Assembly: GCA_016617855.1 (NCBI GenBank)
Contig: JAECUM010004967.1
Span: 92,407-156,406, forward strand
Length of the DNA stretch: 64,000 bases
Direction of reading: 5' to 3'
Source of the DNA: Megalonaias nervosa
Lineage: Eukaryota > Mollusca > Bivalvia > Unionida > Unionidae
Shown: in pieces, positions 33,820 to 42,289 of the stretch
Numbering within the stretch: the stretch's first letter is position 1
Layout of the letters: every line of letters starts with the position of its first letter
Program-made: the position numbers and the translations under genes
The notes under the pieces: generated by a model
What the model saw: only the letters and a program-made list of their open reading frames with translations
The model's database searches: none
Told to the model about the DNA's origin: nothing

Positions 33820-33829
33820 TATAATAATA

Positions 33830-34366
33830 ATGGATCAACCTCAGTCTCGCATTGACGTTCAACTTTACAGATGCAATCAAGTATGTGAACGTCTGACTAA
33901 ACTAAATAATTTTATCGACTATTATAACACGAAAATAAAAAAATACAAAAGACGTATAGTTGTTATCGATGTAGTTGTTTACTCGGTTTCTGCTGTTATT
34001 ACTGGAACAGGATTATTATTATCAACATTGACGATGACAGCACCTACTATTATAACCATTATTGTTTCAGCATCAACGACTATTGCTGGTGTTCTAGGTA
34101 TTATAACCAAAAAGATACATACTTGTACAAATGCTAAATTGCACGATTATATGATTAAATTACACACAGTGGTAGAGGCATGTTCTAAATTATCTTTATA
34201 TATTTCTTCGTGTGTCAGTGATGGTGAAATATCTGATACTGAATTCGCGATGATGATGAAAACTTATGATGATGCTTTTAAAGTGATCGCAAATGATTTT
34301 AATGAATTAAATAACAACAATAATAATAATGACAGACAGGGAATTACTTCAGCAGATCGTCACTAA
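33830..34366 (+). CDS. small viral membrane protein with hydrophobic hairpin
   Basis: 178 residues; ATG preceded by TTAATATAATAATA. Residues about 45-95 form two adjacent transmembrane helices (IDVVVYSVSAVITGTGLLLS and TIITIIVSASTTIAGVLGII) separated by a short loop. Helical soluble regions lie on both sides, and an Asn run encoded by AAT/AAC repeats is near the C-terminus. Helix-hairpin membrane proteins of this size are common beside fibre and capsid genes in adintovirus/Polinton-like elements. An internal membrane or entry-related role is possible but unproven. The last 38 bases overlap the next gene. Confidence 0.55.
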   Translation: MDQPQSRIDVQLYRCNQVCERLTKLNNFIDYYNTKIKKYKRRIVVIDVVVYSVSAVITGTGLLLSTLTMTAPTIITIIVSASTTIAGVLGIITKKIHTCTNAKLHDYMIKLHTVVEACSKLSLYISSCVSDGEISDTEFAMMMKTYDDAFKVIANDFNELNNNNNNNDRQGITSADRH

Positions 34367-34946
34367 TACAACTCCGTCAAAAACTACGATGATATCGTTA
34401 AGTTCGACCAATCCTGAGTTTAGTGTCAATTTTCCAACCGCAATTCCTGCAAAAGAAATAGCATTAGCACAATTGCGAGTTTATTATAGTTGGCCCAATA
34501 TTAGATCAAAACCATTTGGTGGACTACAGCCAAATAATTCATTAATATTTGCTAATAAGAATAAACCTGATGGAACTCCTGATTGGCAAATAGTTTCTAT
34601 TCCAACGGGCAGTTATCAAATAGAGCAGATTAATGACGAGTTTCAACGCAGAATTAAATCTATTACAGGAAAAGAATCAAAAATAGCAATTACTGTCTAC
34701 GAACCAACACTATCTGCGGTTATTGAAATAAATTCCCCTGATTACTCCGTAGATATTTATCAAAGTTCGATTAGATCAGTATTAGGTTGGCCTGAATATC
34801 CACCGGTTTATCAAGTACCACCAGAACCACAGAGATCTGATTTTGTCATAGATGTTAAAAAATTTATAAAACCTCCAGAATATCGAACAGAAAAAATGCT
34901 TACCCATGGCGACGATATTTTGGTGATGGAGTTATACATTATATAG
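34329..34946 (+). CDS. putative minor capsid/penton-like protein, N-terminal part (frame-split)
   Basis: 205 residues with ATG at 34,329 inside the tail of the membrane-protein gene. It has beta-rich sequence with ALAQLRVYYSWPNI, a NNSLIFANKNK segment, and IPTGSYQIEQINDEFQRRI, a set recurring in a conserved structural protein of animal Polinton-like elements (by recall). The frame ends at 34,944-34,946, but the -1 frame is open from 34,859 through 35,836. It carries sequence that looks like the rest of the same protein. No good start codon serves that second part before 35,183. Confidence 0.5.
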   Translation: MTDRELLQQIVTNTTPSKTTMISLSSTNPEFSVNFPTAIPAKEIALAQLRVYYSWPNIRSKPFGGLQPNNSLIFANKNKPDGTPDWQIVSIPTGSYQIEQINDEFQRRIKSITGKESKIAITVYEPTLSAVIEINSPDYSVDIYQSSIRSVLGWPEYPPVYQVPPEPQRSDFVIDVKKFIKPPEYRTEKMLTHGDDILVMELYII

Positions 34947-35836
34947 ATAAAACAGAAACCCATTTTACAAAAATAGTTGATGGTAAAAAAGGTAAAATAA
35001 TAGTACTTGATGTTGATGAAATAAATTCATATGCTAATACAATTAAGTCTGAACACGGACGTATACTTGATTATCTAAGAAATTTATTTTCCAACATTAG
35101 CAATTCCTACAACGATGACTTAAAAAATCAAATAATTGAAGTAATACAACATTTGAATCAAGTTGCTTCAGACCTAGATTTCATGAATGATATTATTGTT
35201 AACAGAGAAAAAAAATTAGTGAACATAACAGCAGATAGACGATATAAAGATTTATTATATATAGTTAATGAAGACGGTCCACCTCGAGGTGTTAGAGCAA
35301 ATCTTCTGTTCACAACAGTATTTCTAAAACATTTCGGAATTACGCGAGAACAACTATCAACATTTATAATTCCTGGATTTAATTCTGAAGAGCTAAAGAA
35401 ATCAGTTAATGATCTTATTGATGAACAATTTAAAAGAATATGTGATTCATGGAAAAAATTAATACCTACACCAACCATTCTTAAATATAATAATGATCCA
35501 CACGGTGGTGGTCGACATATCTCACCTGGTATTGTTAATATAACAACAACAATTGCAGTCAATCTGGTATGTGACGTAATTGATGACAGTTATCAAGTAG
35601 ATCTTTCAAAATCTAATCACCGCAGTGGCACTGCGGAACAGGGGTATATACTATATTCATTTAGCCCTAAAGACCCGCCCGGTTGGTTAATTGTGTCTGA
35701 ACCAATTAACCCAATTTATTTACGAGTTCATAATCCATTTCTGACAAGAATAAATTTCAAACTCACTGACCAGGCAGGAAATATTTTGGATCTAAGACAA
35801 GAATCTCTTAATATTAATTTATATATACGCTCGTAG
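34859..35836 (+). CDS. C-terminal part of the split minor capsid/penton-like protein
   Basis: The open frame starts without an ATG; the first in-frame ATG is at 35,183, giving 217 residues if used alone. The region 34,922-35,180 reads as plausible protein (GDGVIHYIDKTETHF, then a helical stretch), implying that translation enters from the upstream frame by a -1 shift near 34,917-34,925 (GATATTTTGG). The C-terminus is a beta domain with HGGGRHISPGIVNI, then PGWLIVSEPINPIYLRV and ITFKLTDQAGN-like sequence ending in NINLYIRS. This is the kind of terminal strand set seen in virion proteins. Function as penton or spike base is inferred only. Confidence 0.45.
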   Translation, partial: KIYKTSRISNRKNAYPWRRYFGDGVIHYIDKTETHFTKIVDGKKGKIIVLDVDEINSYANTIKSEHGRILDYLRNLFSNISNSYNDDLKNQIIEVIQHLNQVASDLDFMNDIIVNREKKLVNITADRRYKDLLYIVNEDGPPRGVRANLLFTTVFLKHFGITREQLSTFIIPGFNSEELKKSVNDLIDEQFKRICDSWKKLIPTPTILKYNNDPHGGGRHISPGIVNITTTIAVNLVCDVIDDSYQVDLSKSNHRSGTAEQGYILYSFSPKDPPGWLIVSEPINPIYLRVHNPFLTRINFKLTDQAGNILDLRQESLNINLYIRS

Positions 35837-35995
35837 AACGTCTGATTAAATATTTCCTAATATAATAAGGGAAAAAATAATCTGATTCTGAAATAATATA
35901 TTTTTTTTAATCTGATGGGTTTATGGGGACTACATTTTTTTAAATAATTATTCAGAGACTGATATTATTTATTTTAAAGAAATAATTATTATATA
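35837..35995. other. AT-rich intergenic region of the viral element
   Basis: About 160 bases without coding sequence, the longest gap among the element's genes. It has T-runs (ATATATTTTTTTTAATCTGATG) and direct duplication of TCTGATT/AATCTGAT words. It could hold a terminator for the rightward block and the promoter of the gene at 35,996. Confidence 0.4.
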
Positions 35996-36409
35996 ATGAA
36001 CCAAGAAAATATAAATAATATTATTTCTGCTATTAAAAAATTAAAACATAACAGAATAAATCTATCTGATAATCTCGATCCTGAAAAAATATTATGCGAT
36101 TATGAAATATTAAAACAAAGAAAAATTGACAATAAATACACATTACCATCCAATTATAAATTTGTAAAATCAATTTATCAGTCTATGTTAGAATCCTTGT
36201 CAATGGTAAATGACAAACAGGTAAAACTATTTGCGCCTCTTGCACGTTCGATCGAAAATATTAGATCCGAACTATCTCGTGAATACGAGAAAAAGAAGAT
36301 CGTGGATAATCGTGTAATGCAATTAAGAAAGATTATATTATTTGATTCTGTCAAAAATGAAAGTGACACTGAGAGCAGCGACGGTGAAGGTACTCATGGT
36401 AAAATATAG
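35996..36409 (+). CDS. small viral protein of unknown function
   Basis: 137 residues; ATG preceded by ATTATTATATA. Charged, helical (IISAIKKLKHNRINL, SIENIRSELSREYEKKKI), with an acidic C-terminal tail (NESDTESSDGEG). I do not recognise the family. It lies between the structural block and the leftward homing endonuclease gene, with convergent stops 40 bases apart. Confidence 0.6.
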   Translation: MNQENINNIISAIKKLKHNRINLSDNLDPEKILCDYEILKQRKIDNKYTLPSNYKFVKSIYQSMLESLSMVNDKQVKLFAPLARSIENIRSELSREYEKKKIVDNRVMQLRKIILFDSVKNESDTESSDGEGTHGKI

Positions 36410-36448
36410 AGTCGAACTATATACAATTTATTTATTAAGAGCACAGAA

Positions 36449-36949
36449 TTAGATATATTCAAATATTATCCACTGATTATATGTTTTCGAAAATGCTGAT
36501 CTAGTAATATTATTTGCAACAAATTGCACCGATCGTGTATGTATACTAAAATATTTTGCAGCCGCATACATCGATTTAAAAGTTATTTCTTGGCCTGTTT
36601 CTACATTTATGGATTTAATAGCTCTTCTTGCAAACTTTTTACATTTTCCAGTATTTCCGGATTTACAATTTTGACTCTGTGTAGTAATACGTAGATTTCC
36701 AAGTGAATTGTCAAGCTTATTGCCGTTGATGTGGTCAATCACATATCCATCTTTGATGACCCCAAAATAACATTCAAATATGAATTTATGCGAGTAATAA
36801 TGTTTATTTCCATTGGTATTAAAACTAAAATAACCAGTATTATTAATATTACCGACTGGTTTTTTCAATCTACAGTGTCTGATTACACCATCTCGGGATG
36901 CTTCATAATTTTTTATTATTGGATGTTTCACAAATTCGTTTTGCTCCAT
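36449..36949 (-). CDS. HNH homing endonuclease with NUMOD-type DNA-binding motifs
   Basis: 166 residues, ATG on the minus strand behind ATTATTATATAA. Domains in order: an N-terminal NUMOD4-like motif (IIKNYEASRDGVIRH); an HNH nuclease core (SHKFIFECYF, DGYVIDHINGNKLDNS and LGNLRITTQSQN, with the H-N-N triad); and a C-terminal NUMOD1-like helix-turn-helix (EITFKSMYAAAKYFSI). This is the architecture of free-standing phage and NCLDV homing endonucleases that cut a cognate site and spread by repair. It is not inside an intron here; it occupies an intergenic position, so it is probably a selfish insertion or co-opted nuclease. The frame is intact. Confidence 0.82.
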   Translation of the reverse strand: MEQNEFVKHPIIKNYEASRDGVIRHCRLKKPVGNINNTGYFSFNTNGNKHYYSHKFIFECYFGVIKDGYVIDHINGNKLDNSLGNLRITTQSQNCKSGNTGKCKKFARRAIKSINVETGQEITFKSMYAAAKYFSIHTRSVQFVANNITRSAFSKTYNQWIIFEYI

Positions 36950-36962
36950 TTATATAATAATA

Positions 36963-37268
36963 TTATTTGTCTAAATCATTATTTTGAAATCTAACTAGAT
37001 AATCTTCTTCTGTCTTTATAGGAGAGTCAGTATTATTTTTTTTGTCATAATATCGTTTTAATTCCCTGTATTTTTTTCCTCCACATTTTAGACACAATTG
37101 AGTTTTTCCTCTGACTCCAACACCACATTGAATACACGGTATTGGTCCTGTACTTCCATTTTTGATACTTTGTGCATGATATCCGCAGTATTTGTTCACG
37201 CACGGTTTATTACAAAGAGAAATATATCCAATTCTGAGCCAAACACATTTGTTCTTTGTTTCAAACAT
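36963..37268 (-). CDS. viral zinc-ribbon protein, function unknown
   Basis: 101 residues starting at ATG behind TATATATA. It carries a Cys/His cluster (CNKPCVNKYCGYH) and a zinc-ribbon pair (CIQCG ... LCLKCGGKKYRE) and ends in a charged tail. Two metal sites are likely. The layout suggests a nucleic-acid-binding regulator. It starts 44 bases from the divergent replicase gene, so the two may share a promoter region. Confidence 0.6.
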   Translation of the reverse strand: MFETKNKCVWLRIGYISLCNKPCVNKYCGYHAQSIKNGSTGPIPCIQCGVGVRGKTQLCLKCGGKKYRELKRYYDKKNNTDSPIKTEEDYLVRFQNNDLDK

Positions 37269-37312
37269 TATATATATACTAAAATTTTAATTTAAATACT
37301 TGTCTTAATTAT
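37269..37312. promoter_or_regulatory. divergent promoter region between zinc-ribbon gene and replicase
   Basis: 44 AT-only-like bases between two divergent start codons. On the minus side the start is preceded by TAGTATATATA and on the plus side by TGTCTTAATT. No longer spacer exists, so both promoters must lie here or in the adjacent coding DNA. Confidence 0.5.
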
Positions 37313-38002
37313 ATGGAGGAATTATCGGCAATTGAACCTTCCCATGCTAGATTTGATCTTGACAGATTATCAGAATATAAATTTAGTACTTTGATGCAAG
37401 ATCTGGCATTAACAGATGAGGATATAATCGAACGTATTCGTGAAGCAAAAAATGAATTTCGTGACGATGGTGCTGCTCATGTATGGTCAACATTCAGAGT
37501 CGGAAATGTTACTAATATGATGAATGACGAACGAGGAAAAATAATTATTAATCACCTTGATGATCAAAAATATTTTATTTTAATAAAATTTATTGTAAAT
37601 ACAAAAGAAGATATTTGGATTATTCGTGACAAACGCGATCCAGTACACATACAATCAGGAAATAATACTGTTCTCTTAAATAATAAATCTAAACCCGGAA
37701 TACTAACAGGTGTTGACAAATTATATTATATACAGAGTTATCCAGCAACTGCAGTTGTATATGGAATATTTCCGTTGAATAATAAACCCGACGTCGGGGA
37801 TCTAAAACCTATGAAATTGTCAGAATCAAGAATAAACTGTGTAGCTGAACGAGTTACAGAACATTTTACAAATGCGATACGTGGTAATGGTTTAACAGAT
37901 TTACGACGTAAAAAAATAAATACTTGGGCAGAATCAGTTAAAGATACCGGAGCATCTATTAAAGATGTCGCTGAACTAGAAAAGAAATTAAATTCCCAAT
38001 AA
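37313..38002 (+). CDS. viral replicase, N-terminal part (frame-split)
   Basis: 229 residues from an ATG at 37,313. Mixed alpha/beta with RLSEYKFSTLMQDL, AHVWSTFRVGNVTNMMNDE and KYFILIKFIV, ending in a helix (IKDVAELEKKL). It has no motif I can assign. The frame stops at 38,000-38,002, while the -1 frame becomes open at 37,975 and continues without an ATG into the polymerase-helicase part. The two look like one gene interrupted in an A-rich overlap of about 25 bases. As a separate protein it could be a replication accessory factor. Confidence 0.5.
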   Translation: MEELSAIEPSHARFDLDRLSEYKFSTLMQDLALTDEDIIERIREAKNEFRDDGAAHVWSTFRVGNVTNMMNDERGKIIINHLDDQKYFILIKFIVNTKEDIWIIRDKRDPVHIQSGNNTVLLNNKSKPGILTGVDKLYYIQSYPATAVVYGIFPLNNKPDVGDLKPMKLSESRINCVAERVTEHFTNAIRGNGLTDLRRKKINTWAESVKDTGASIKDVAELEKKLNSQ

Positions 38003-40851
38003 CAGTAAAAACGCTGACGGGAGAGATTTTATATAAACCAAAATACACAAAAAATGGAGCTCCAATAGATATTATTGATCATAATTCGCACGCATGGACC
38101 TCAGCAGTAACAATATTTCCACGAGATAGAAAAGTTAAATTTTATGATGGTCATATATTTGATTTTATCAAAAATATCAGTAAAAGTGACCCTGTGTCTG
38201 TTTGGTTATTTCAGAGTTCGGAATATGATCATTACGATCAGTTTGTACGGCCTAATGGTGATATTTACCGTACAGAATCTCTTAATGTAGAAATGGAAAA
38301 TCTTGCGCTGAAATATACTTCAGACGATGTCAAAATTAGACAATTATTAAATAATTGTTTTACAGTTCCATCCGTAGCAGCTCATTTCGCTCAGGAGAAA
38401 AATTTATGGAAACCAACACGATATGAATTTCTTGAAGATATCCATAAAAGTTGCGTAGAATACGGACACGGAGGATTATGGAATACTAAATACAACTATA
38501 GTGACATTATATCCGTCGATATGGTGGCATGTTATCCTGGAAGTTTTCTTGGATACGGAGAATGTTCTAAATACTTTAAGAGATTCGGACATCCATCACA
38601 CGAAATGACCAGGGTTGCAATAAACGGACATTTACCAGATTTTGATTTAACAGGATTTGCTCATGTAGAATCATTCGAATTTGCAGAAAATCTCCATCCG
38701 ATTACTTATATTTGGTTTGGAAGACATTTTTCAGAGCGATGTTGGGTTCCAATAGTACTATTGCGATATATGCTTGATGTTGGAATTTTAATATCTTTAC
38801 AGGTGAGTGAGGCGATTATATCATATAGTCCACAGAAACAAATTTGGTTACCAGAACCAAATAGATTTAATACTGATGATGCCAGGAAAGAATTTCCTGA
38901 TCTTAATGAAGATGATATTATTAAAATTACTAATAATATACGTAAATGCAGAGACGAGCATGATGAAAAACTTGCAAAAGATCTTGGTAGAAAGATAATT
39001 GGTAAATTTACTCAAGGAGGAGCCTATGATCATAAAAGATACTGTACAAGATTAATTATGGACGATGCTGAACTCGATTTTATAATTGCTGATACAACAG
39101 AAAAAAATATATTTATAAATCGGAGTAATGCTTATTTGTCAGACGGAACCAAACTAGGTACAATTGTGAGTTATCTTGATGGTGACTCACCACAATTTAC
39201 TCATTTAAGATCATCTATGTTGGCATATGTTTCTATAAATCTACTGTCTATGATAAATAGATTTTCTCGTGATGCTGTCAGAGTCGCCACGGATTCGTTT
39301 TATATAAATAAAAAATATACGGATTTATTAAAACCACTACTTGGTAATGGTGAATGGGGATCATGGAGAATAAAACAAGAAAATATACTTAGTTATTCTG
39401 AATCTGCCGACGTTGAAATTAAGGAAATATATCACAAAAATAATAATCAAATATCAAAATCATCAGCACCATCTGTATATGATCCTATATCTAGACATAA
39501 AACTGTTTATCTTAATGGATGCGGTGGTTCAGGTAAAACAACTCGTGTGATTAAATTATTCATGAATAATAATTCAGATATAATTGTTTTGACACCGACA
39601 CATAAACTTGCCAGAGAAATAAAAGAACGAGGAGTAAAATCGTGTACTTATCATAGTTTCTTTAGATGGTGTGGAGACACATGGACTCCTGAGAGAATGG
39701 GTGAAAAATATATACCTAAATATATTATATGGGACGAGATATGCACGGTGCCGTTAGAAATATTAAAAACATTTCTTGAATGGTTATTGACGAAAAATAC
39801 TGCTGTGATAATGTGCGGTGATCATGGTCAACCACCACCCTTTATTGGACAGTCTCCACATGAATGGTTGAAGAATAATGTAGATTATTATGAAGAAATA
39901 AATGATGACCATAGAGCTATTGATGAACCACTGAAGGAATTTAAAAGACTAATCAGACTACAACCAGACAGAGTACAATGTGAAATAATGCGAGGAGTAA
40001 TTCCAGAGACTTCTATGAGTGATTTTCTAAATTTATGGAATCCTGCTGATTTAATAGTTGCAAGTAGAAAGATAGTTCGTGATGAACTACAGAATAAATT
40101 ATTTCTGTTACATAAAGAAAAGTTTTCAGATCTACCTGTACCATTGTGTTATCGCCCAGCAGATACTCGACGACAGAATATTGATGTTGAAATTCCTGGT
40201 GGAGATACTGAAAGTGTCCGAGTACAGAATCTTGTCTTGAATGATATTGTTTTAGTCGATATTAATGTCGTTGAGAATGCGCTGAATATGAATAAATCAC
40301 CGTGGACATTAGGATATGCTATAACAATCCATTCTTCACAGGGGTTAACTATTTCTGATACAAATATTTGGATTATAGATGATCGGATCGAATGGTCGAA
40401 TTTAGTTTATCTCGCAGTTTCTAGAGTCAGAAGAATATCTCAACTACATAGGGTTATTATTAATTTTACAGAAAATAATGATCAGACTGTTAATAATGAC
40501 GTAATAAGAAAAAAACTATCTGGTTATAAGCAGTGTGACAAAAAAAATAAACGTGATTTTGATATTAATGTTGAATTTATTATAAAACTAAAACAACTAC
40601 AGAATAATAATTGCGCAAGTTGCAATTGTAATATGTTGTGGCAATATTCGAATAATAATCCAAGACAATTTACCGTAGACAGAATTAATAATGATCTTGG
40701 TCATACACGTGATAATGTGATGCTGACCTGTCTCGAGTGTAATCGACGTCGGGGCGCTGCACGCCCTGGTTCTGGTTATGTAATTGTATGTGGTGGTAAT
40801 TGTGTGTCTTCAGGGATTACCTGTAATTGTTCACGTACAAATCCACGTTGA
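37975..40851 (+). CDS. viral replicase: short family B polymerase + SF1 helicase + HNH motif
   Basis: Open from 37,975 to a stop at 40,849. The first GTG (38,194) is internal to plausible protein and the first ATG is at 38,293, so entry from the upstream frame is likely. Residues numbered from 38,194: motif A VDMVACYPG (D109), motif B RKIIGKFTQGG (266-276) and motif C ATDSFYIN (365-372) are reminiscent of family B polymerases. Motif C has Ala for the first Asp but keeps the second (D367), the residue known to bind metal. Then a superfamily 1 helicase: Walker A GCGGSGKTT (442), Walker B IIWDEI (D514), GDHGQPPP (542), IHSSQG (about 712) and LAVSRVRR (about 740). The C-terminus has an HNH-like zinc module (CxC ... 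DRINND ... CLECNRRRG). The last 76 bases overlap the opposing integrase gene. Confidence 0.75.
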   Translation, partial: TRKEIKFPITVKTLTGEILYKPKYTKNGAPIDIIDHNSHAWTSAVTIFPRDRKVKFYDGHIFDFIKNISKSDPVSVWLFQSSEYDHYDQFVRPNGDIYRTESLNVEMENLALKYTSDDVKIRQLLNNCFTVPSVAAHFAQEKNLWKPTRYEFLEDIHKSCVEYGHGGLWNTKYNYSDIISVDMVACYPGSFLGYGECSKYFKRFGHPSHEMTRVAINGHLPDFDLTGFAHVESFEFAENLHPITYIWFGRHFSERCWVPIVLLRYMLDVGILISLQVSEAIISYSPQKQIWLPEPNRFNTDDARKEFPDLNEDDIIKITNNIRKCRDEHDEKLAKDLGRKIIGKFTQGGAYDHKRYCTRLIMDDAELDFIIADTTEKNIFINRSNAYLSDGTKLGTIVSYLDGDSPQFTHLRSSMLAYVSINLLSMINRFSRDAVRVATDSFYINKKYTDLLKPLLGNGEWGSWRIKQENILSYSESADVEIKEIYHKNNNQISKSSAPSVYDPISRHKTVYLNGCGGSGKTTRVIKLFMNNNSDIIVLTPTHKLAREIKERGVKSCTYHSFFRWCGDTWTPERMGEKYIPKYIIWDEICTVPLEILKTFLEWLLTKNTAVIMCGDHGQPPPFIGQSPHEWLKNNVDYYEEINDDHRAIDEPLKEFKRLIRLQPDRVQCEIMRGVIPETSMSDFLNLWNPADLIVASRKIVRDELQNKLFLLHKEKFSDLPVPLCYRPADTRRQNIDVEIPGGDTESVRVQNLVLNDIVLVDINVVENALNMNKSPWTLGYAITIHSSQGLTISDTNIWIIDDRIEWSNLVYLAVSRVRRISQLHRVIINFTENNDQTVNNDVIRKKLSGYKQCDKKNKRDFDINVEFIIKLKQLQNNNCASCNCNMLWQYSNNNPRQFTVDRINNDLGHTRDNVMLTCLECNRRRGAARPGSGYVIVCGGNCVSSGITCNCSRTNPR

Positions 40852-41756
40852 GGGGCTGTAGAATCTAATCTGTAAATTGGAGGTCTACCAGTGGATCTAA
40901 CCACACTAGAAATTGTATGTGTAGTCACGCTCCAGATAGGATCGGTTGTTCTTTTTTTACCACCTTCAAGTTCACCAGGTTCGTATAAATATCTTACAAT
41001 TACATTACCTAATACTGGTTGAGGTTGATGTCTGTCATTACTACGGGGTATATATTTTTTTGTAATCGCATTAGAAGGTTTCATGGAAGTTGAACGAGTA
41101 ATTTCATTATTTAATGCAGATATCACACTTGGTAACCTCGCAACCCATTCACGAGATCTCTCACCGGATTTAAAGTCAGTAGATATTTCTTTTGCATATT
41201 GGTATCCAAATAACCGCTCGGCAAGTGTTCGATTAAATCGTTCAACAATTGCCTGATCTCGATGAATTTCAGTATGTCCTCGTCTGATTTTAACATTATG
41301 TTTCTTCATCAACAATAATACTGTACCAAGAAATTCTTTGCCCGGATCAACCTGTAATAATTGTGGCCATCGCAAAGGTCCTCGATGATAAATTCGTTCG
41401 AACGCAGATGCAACTTCGGATGCTGTCTTTGTTGATAATGGTTCAGCATCTTTATATTTACTTGCAACATCAACGACAGTTAATGCGTATTTGTATGTGC
41501 GTGATTTTCGTCCACGTGTTTTAACAGTATCATGTGGTAAAAACAAAATATCTGCTTGATGAACCTCATTAGGGACACTGACATCAAAATGTGAATATTG
41601 AATATTTTTAGGTGGTGGTAGATAAATTTGCCATATTGCCTGTCGTGCTAACCACGCTGCAGCAACAGAACGTGAGACTTTTGCTGCTTCAGATAATTTA
41701 GTAATCGCTGATTTGCCTCTCCAATATCCTCTTGGGCTATAATAAATGGATTCCAT
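40776..41756 (-). CDS. DDE integrase (retroviral/Polinton type)
   Basis: 326 residues from ATG at 41,756, which ends the shared 16-base box. The catalytic core has D69 (HQADILFL), D137 (LLQVDPGKEF) and E172 (QAIVERFNRTLAE), giving the D,D35E spacing of retroviral and Polinton integrases. The N-terminal domain is a helical segment rather than a clear HHCC finger. The C-terminus has an SH3/chromo-like element (VRYLYEPGELEGGKKR, DPIWSVTTHTI) typical of Polinton integrases. It catalyses strand transfer of the element ends into host DNA. All three acidic residues are present and the frame is intact, so the enzyme may be functional. It is convergent with the replicase. Confidence 0.9.
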   Translation of the reverse strand: MESIYYSPRGYWRGKSAITKLSEAAKVSRSVAAAWLARQAIWQIYLPPPKNIQYSHFDVSVPNEVHQADILFLPHDTVKTRGRKSRTYKYALTVVDVASKYKDAEPLSTKTASEVASAFERIYHRGPLRWPQLLQVDPGKEFLGTVLLLMKKHNVKIRRGHTEIHRDQAIVERFNRTLAERLFGYQYAKEISTDFKSGERSREWVARLPSVISALNNEITRSTSMKPSNAITKKYIPRSNDRHQPQPVLGNVIVRYLYEPGELEGGKKRTTDPIWSVTTHTISSVVRSTGRPPIYRLDSTAPQRGFVREQLQVIPEDTQLPPHTIT

Positions 41757-41769
41757 TATAATATTTATA
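41754..41769 (-). promoter_or_regulatory. 16-bp viral start-proximal promoter box (integrase)
   Basis: The minus-strand sequence TATAAATATTATAATG ends in the integrase start codon and is identical over 16 bases to 31,794-31,809. Confidence 0.65.
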
Positions 41770-41797
41770 TAATTAATTACCAGCCCCTAACATTATT

Positions 41798-42289
41798 TTA
41801 CTTTTCATGGCAGATTTTACTAGAAAAACTAACTAATTTATCTCTGACAGATTTATTTGGTATAGAATTTAATGCATGAATCCATTTTACATCTGCGAGA
41901 TGCCTTTGTTGTAAATCTTTACTTTTATACGCAACATCATGAACATGACACACTTGATCAATCTTATTTACTGGATGCTCTCCTGGTCTTGGCTGATCTT
42001 GATTATCAAGTCGAATGTCAAGTCGGGTTCCAGGACCACAATAATTATACCCTGGTAAGTGTTTTTCCCCCGGATATTTAGCCCACGGAGTTCCAGGTAA
42101 TTTTCCTAATAAAGCGGCTATATCTCCACCTGTCTTTGTCCCTGAATCAGACATGGAGATAAATTTATATTTTTTCGTGCCGCATTTTACACATTTACCT
42201 GTTAATGCACGTCGTTTATTTTTTGTTATTATTGTTGTCAGTCCAGTAGTGGGTGTAGATAATCTACATCGAACACAATATAGACTCAT
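41798..42289 (-). CDS. zinc-ribbon / phospholipase A2-domain virion protein
   Basis: 163 residues; I chose the ATG at 42,289, because the longer frame to 42,355 runs into the divergent ATPase gene. N-terminus: a small zinc ribbon (YCVRCR, C5/C8, and CVKCG, C33/C36) like the DUF5679 domain of large DNA viruses. Middle: YNYCGPGTRLD, a calcium-loop motif, followed by HPVNKIDQVCHVHDVAYKSK with the catalytic His-Asp pair (H117/D118). This is the parvovirus VP1-type phospholipase A2 signature. In parvoviruses that domain breaches the endosomal membrane, and related domains occur in adintovirus-like elements. Role in entry is inferred. The frame is intact. Confidence 0.82.
   Translation of the reverse strand: MSLYCVRCRLSTPTTGLTTIITKNKRRALTGKCVKCGTKKYKFISMSDSGTKTGGDIAALLGKLPGTPWAKYPGEKHLPGYNYCGPGTRLDIRLDNQDQPRPGEHPVNKIDQVCHVHDVAYKSKDLQQRHLADVKWIHALNSIPNKSVRDKLVSFSSKICHEK

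Noticed and set aside
35158..35562. Long minus-strand open frames inside viral genes (for example 30,772-31,122; 31,950-32,285; 35,158-35,562; 42,499-42,771)
   Set aside because: They lie wholly within well-supported plus-strand genes and show no motif, so they are antisense shadows.
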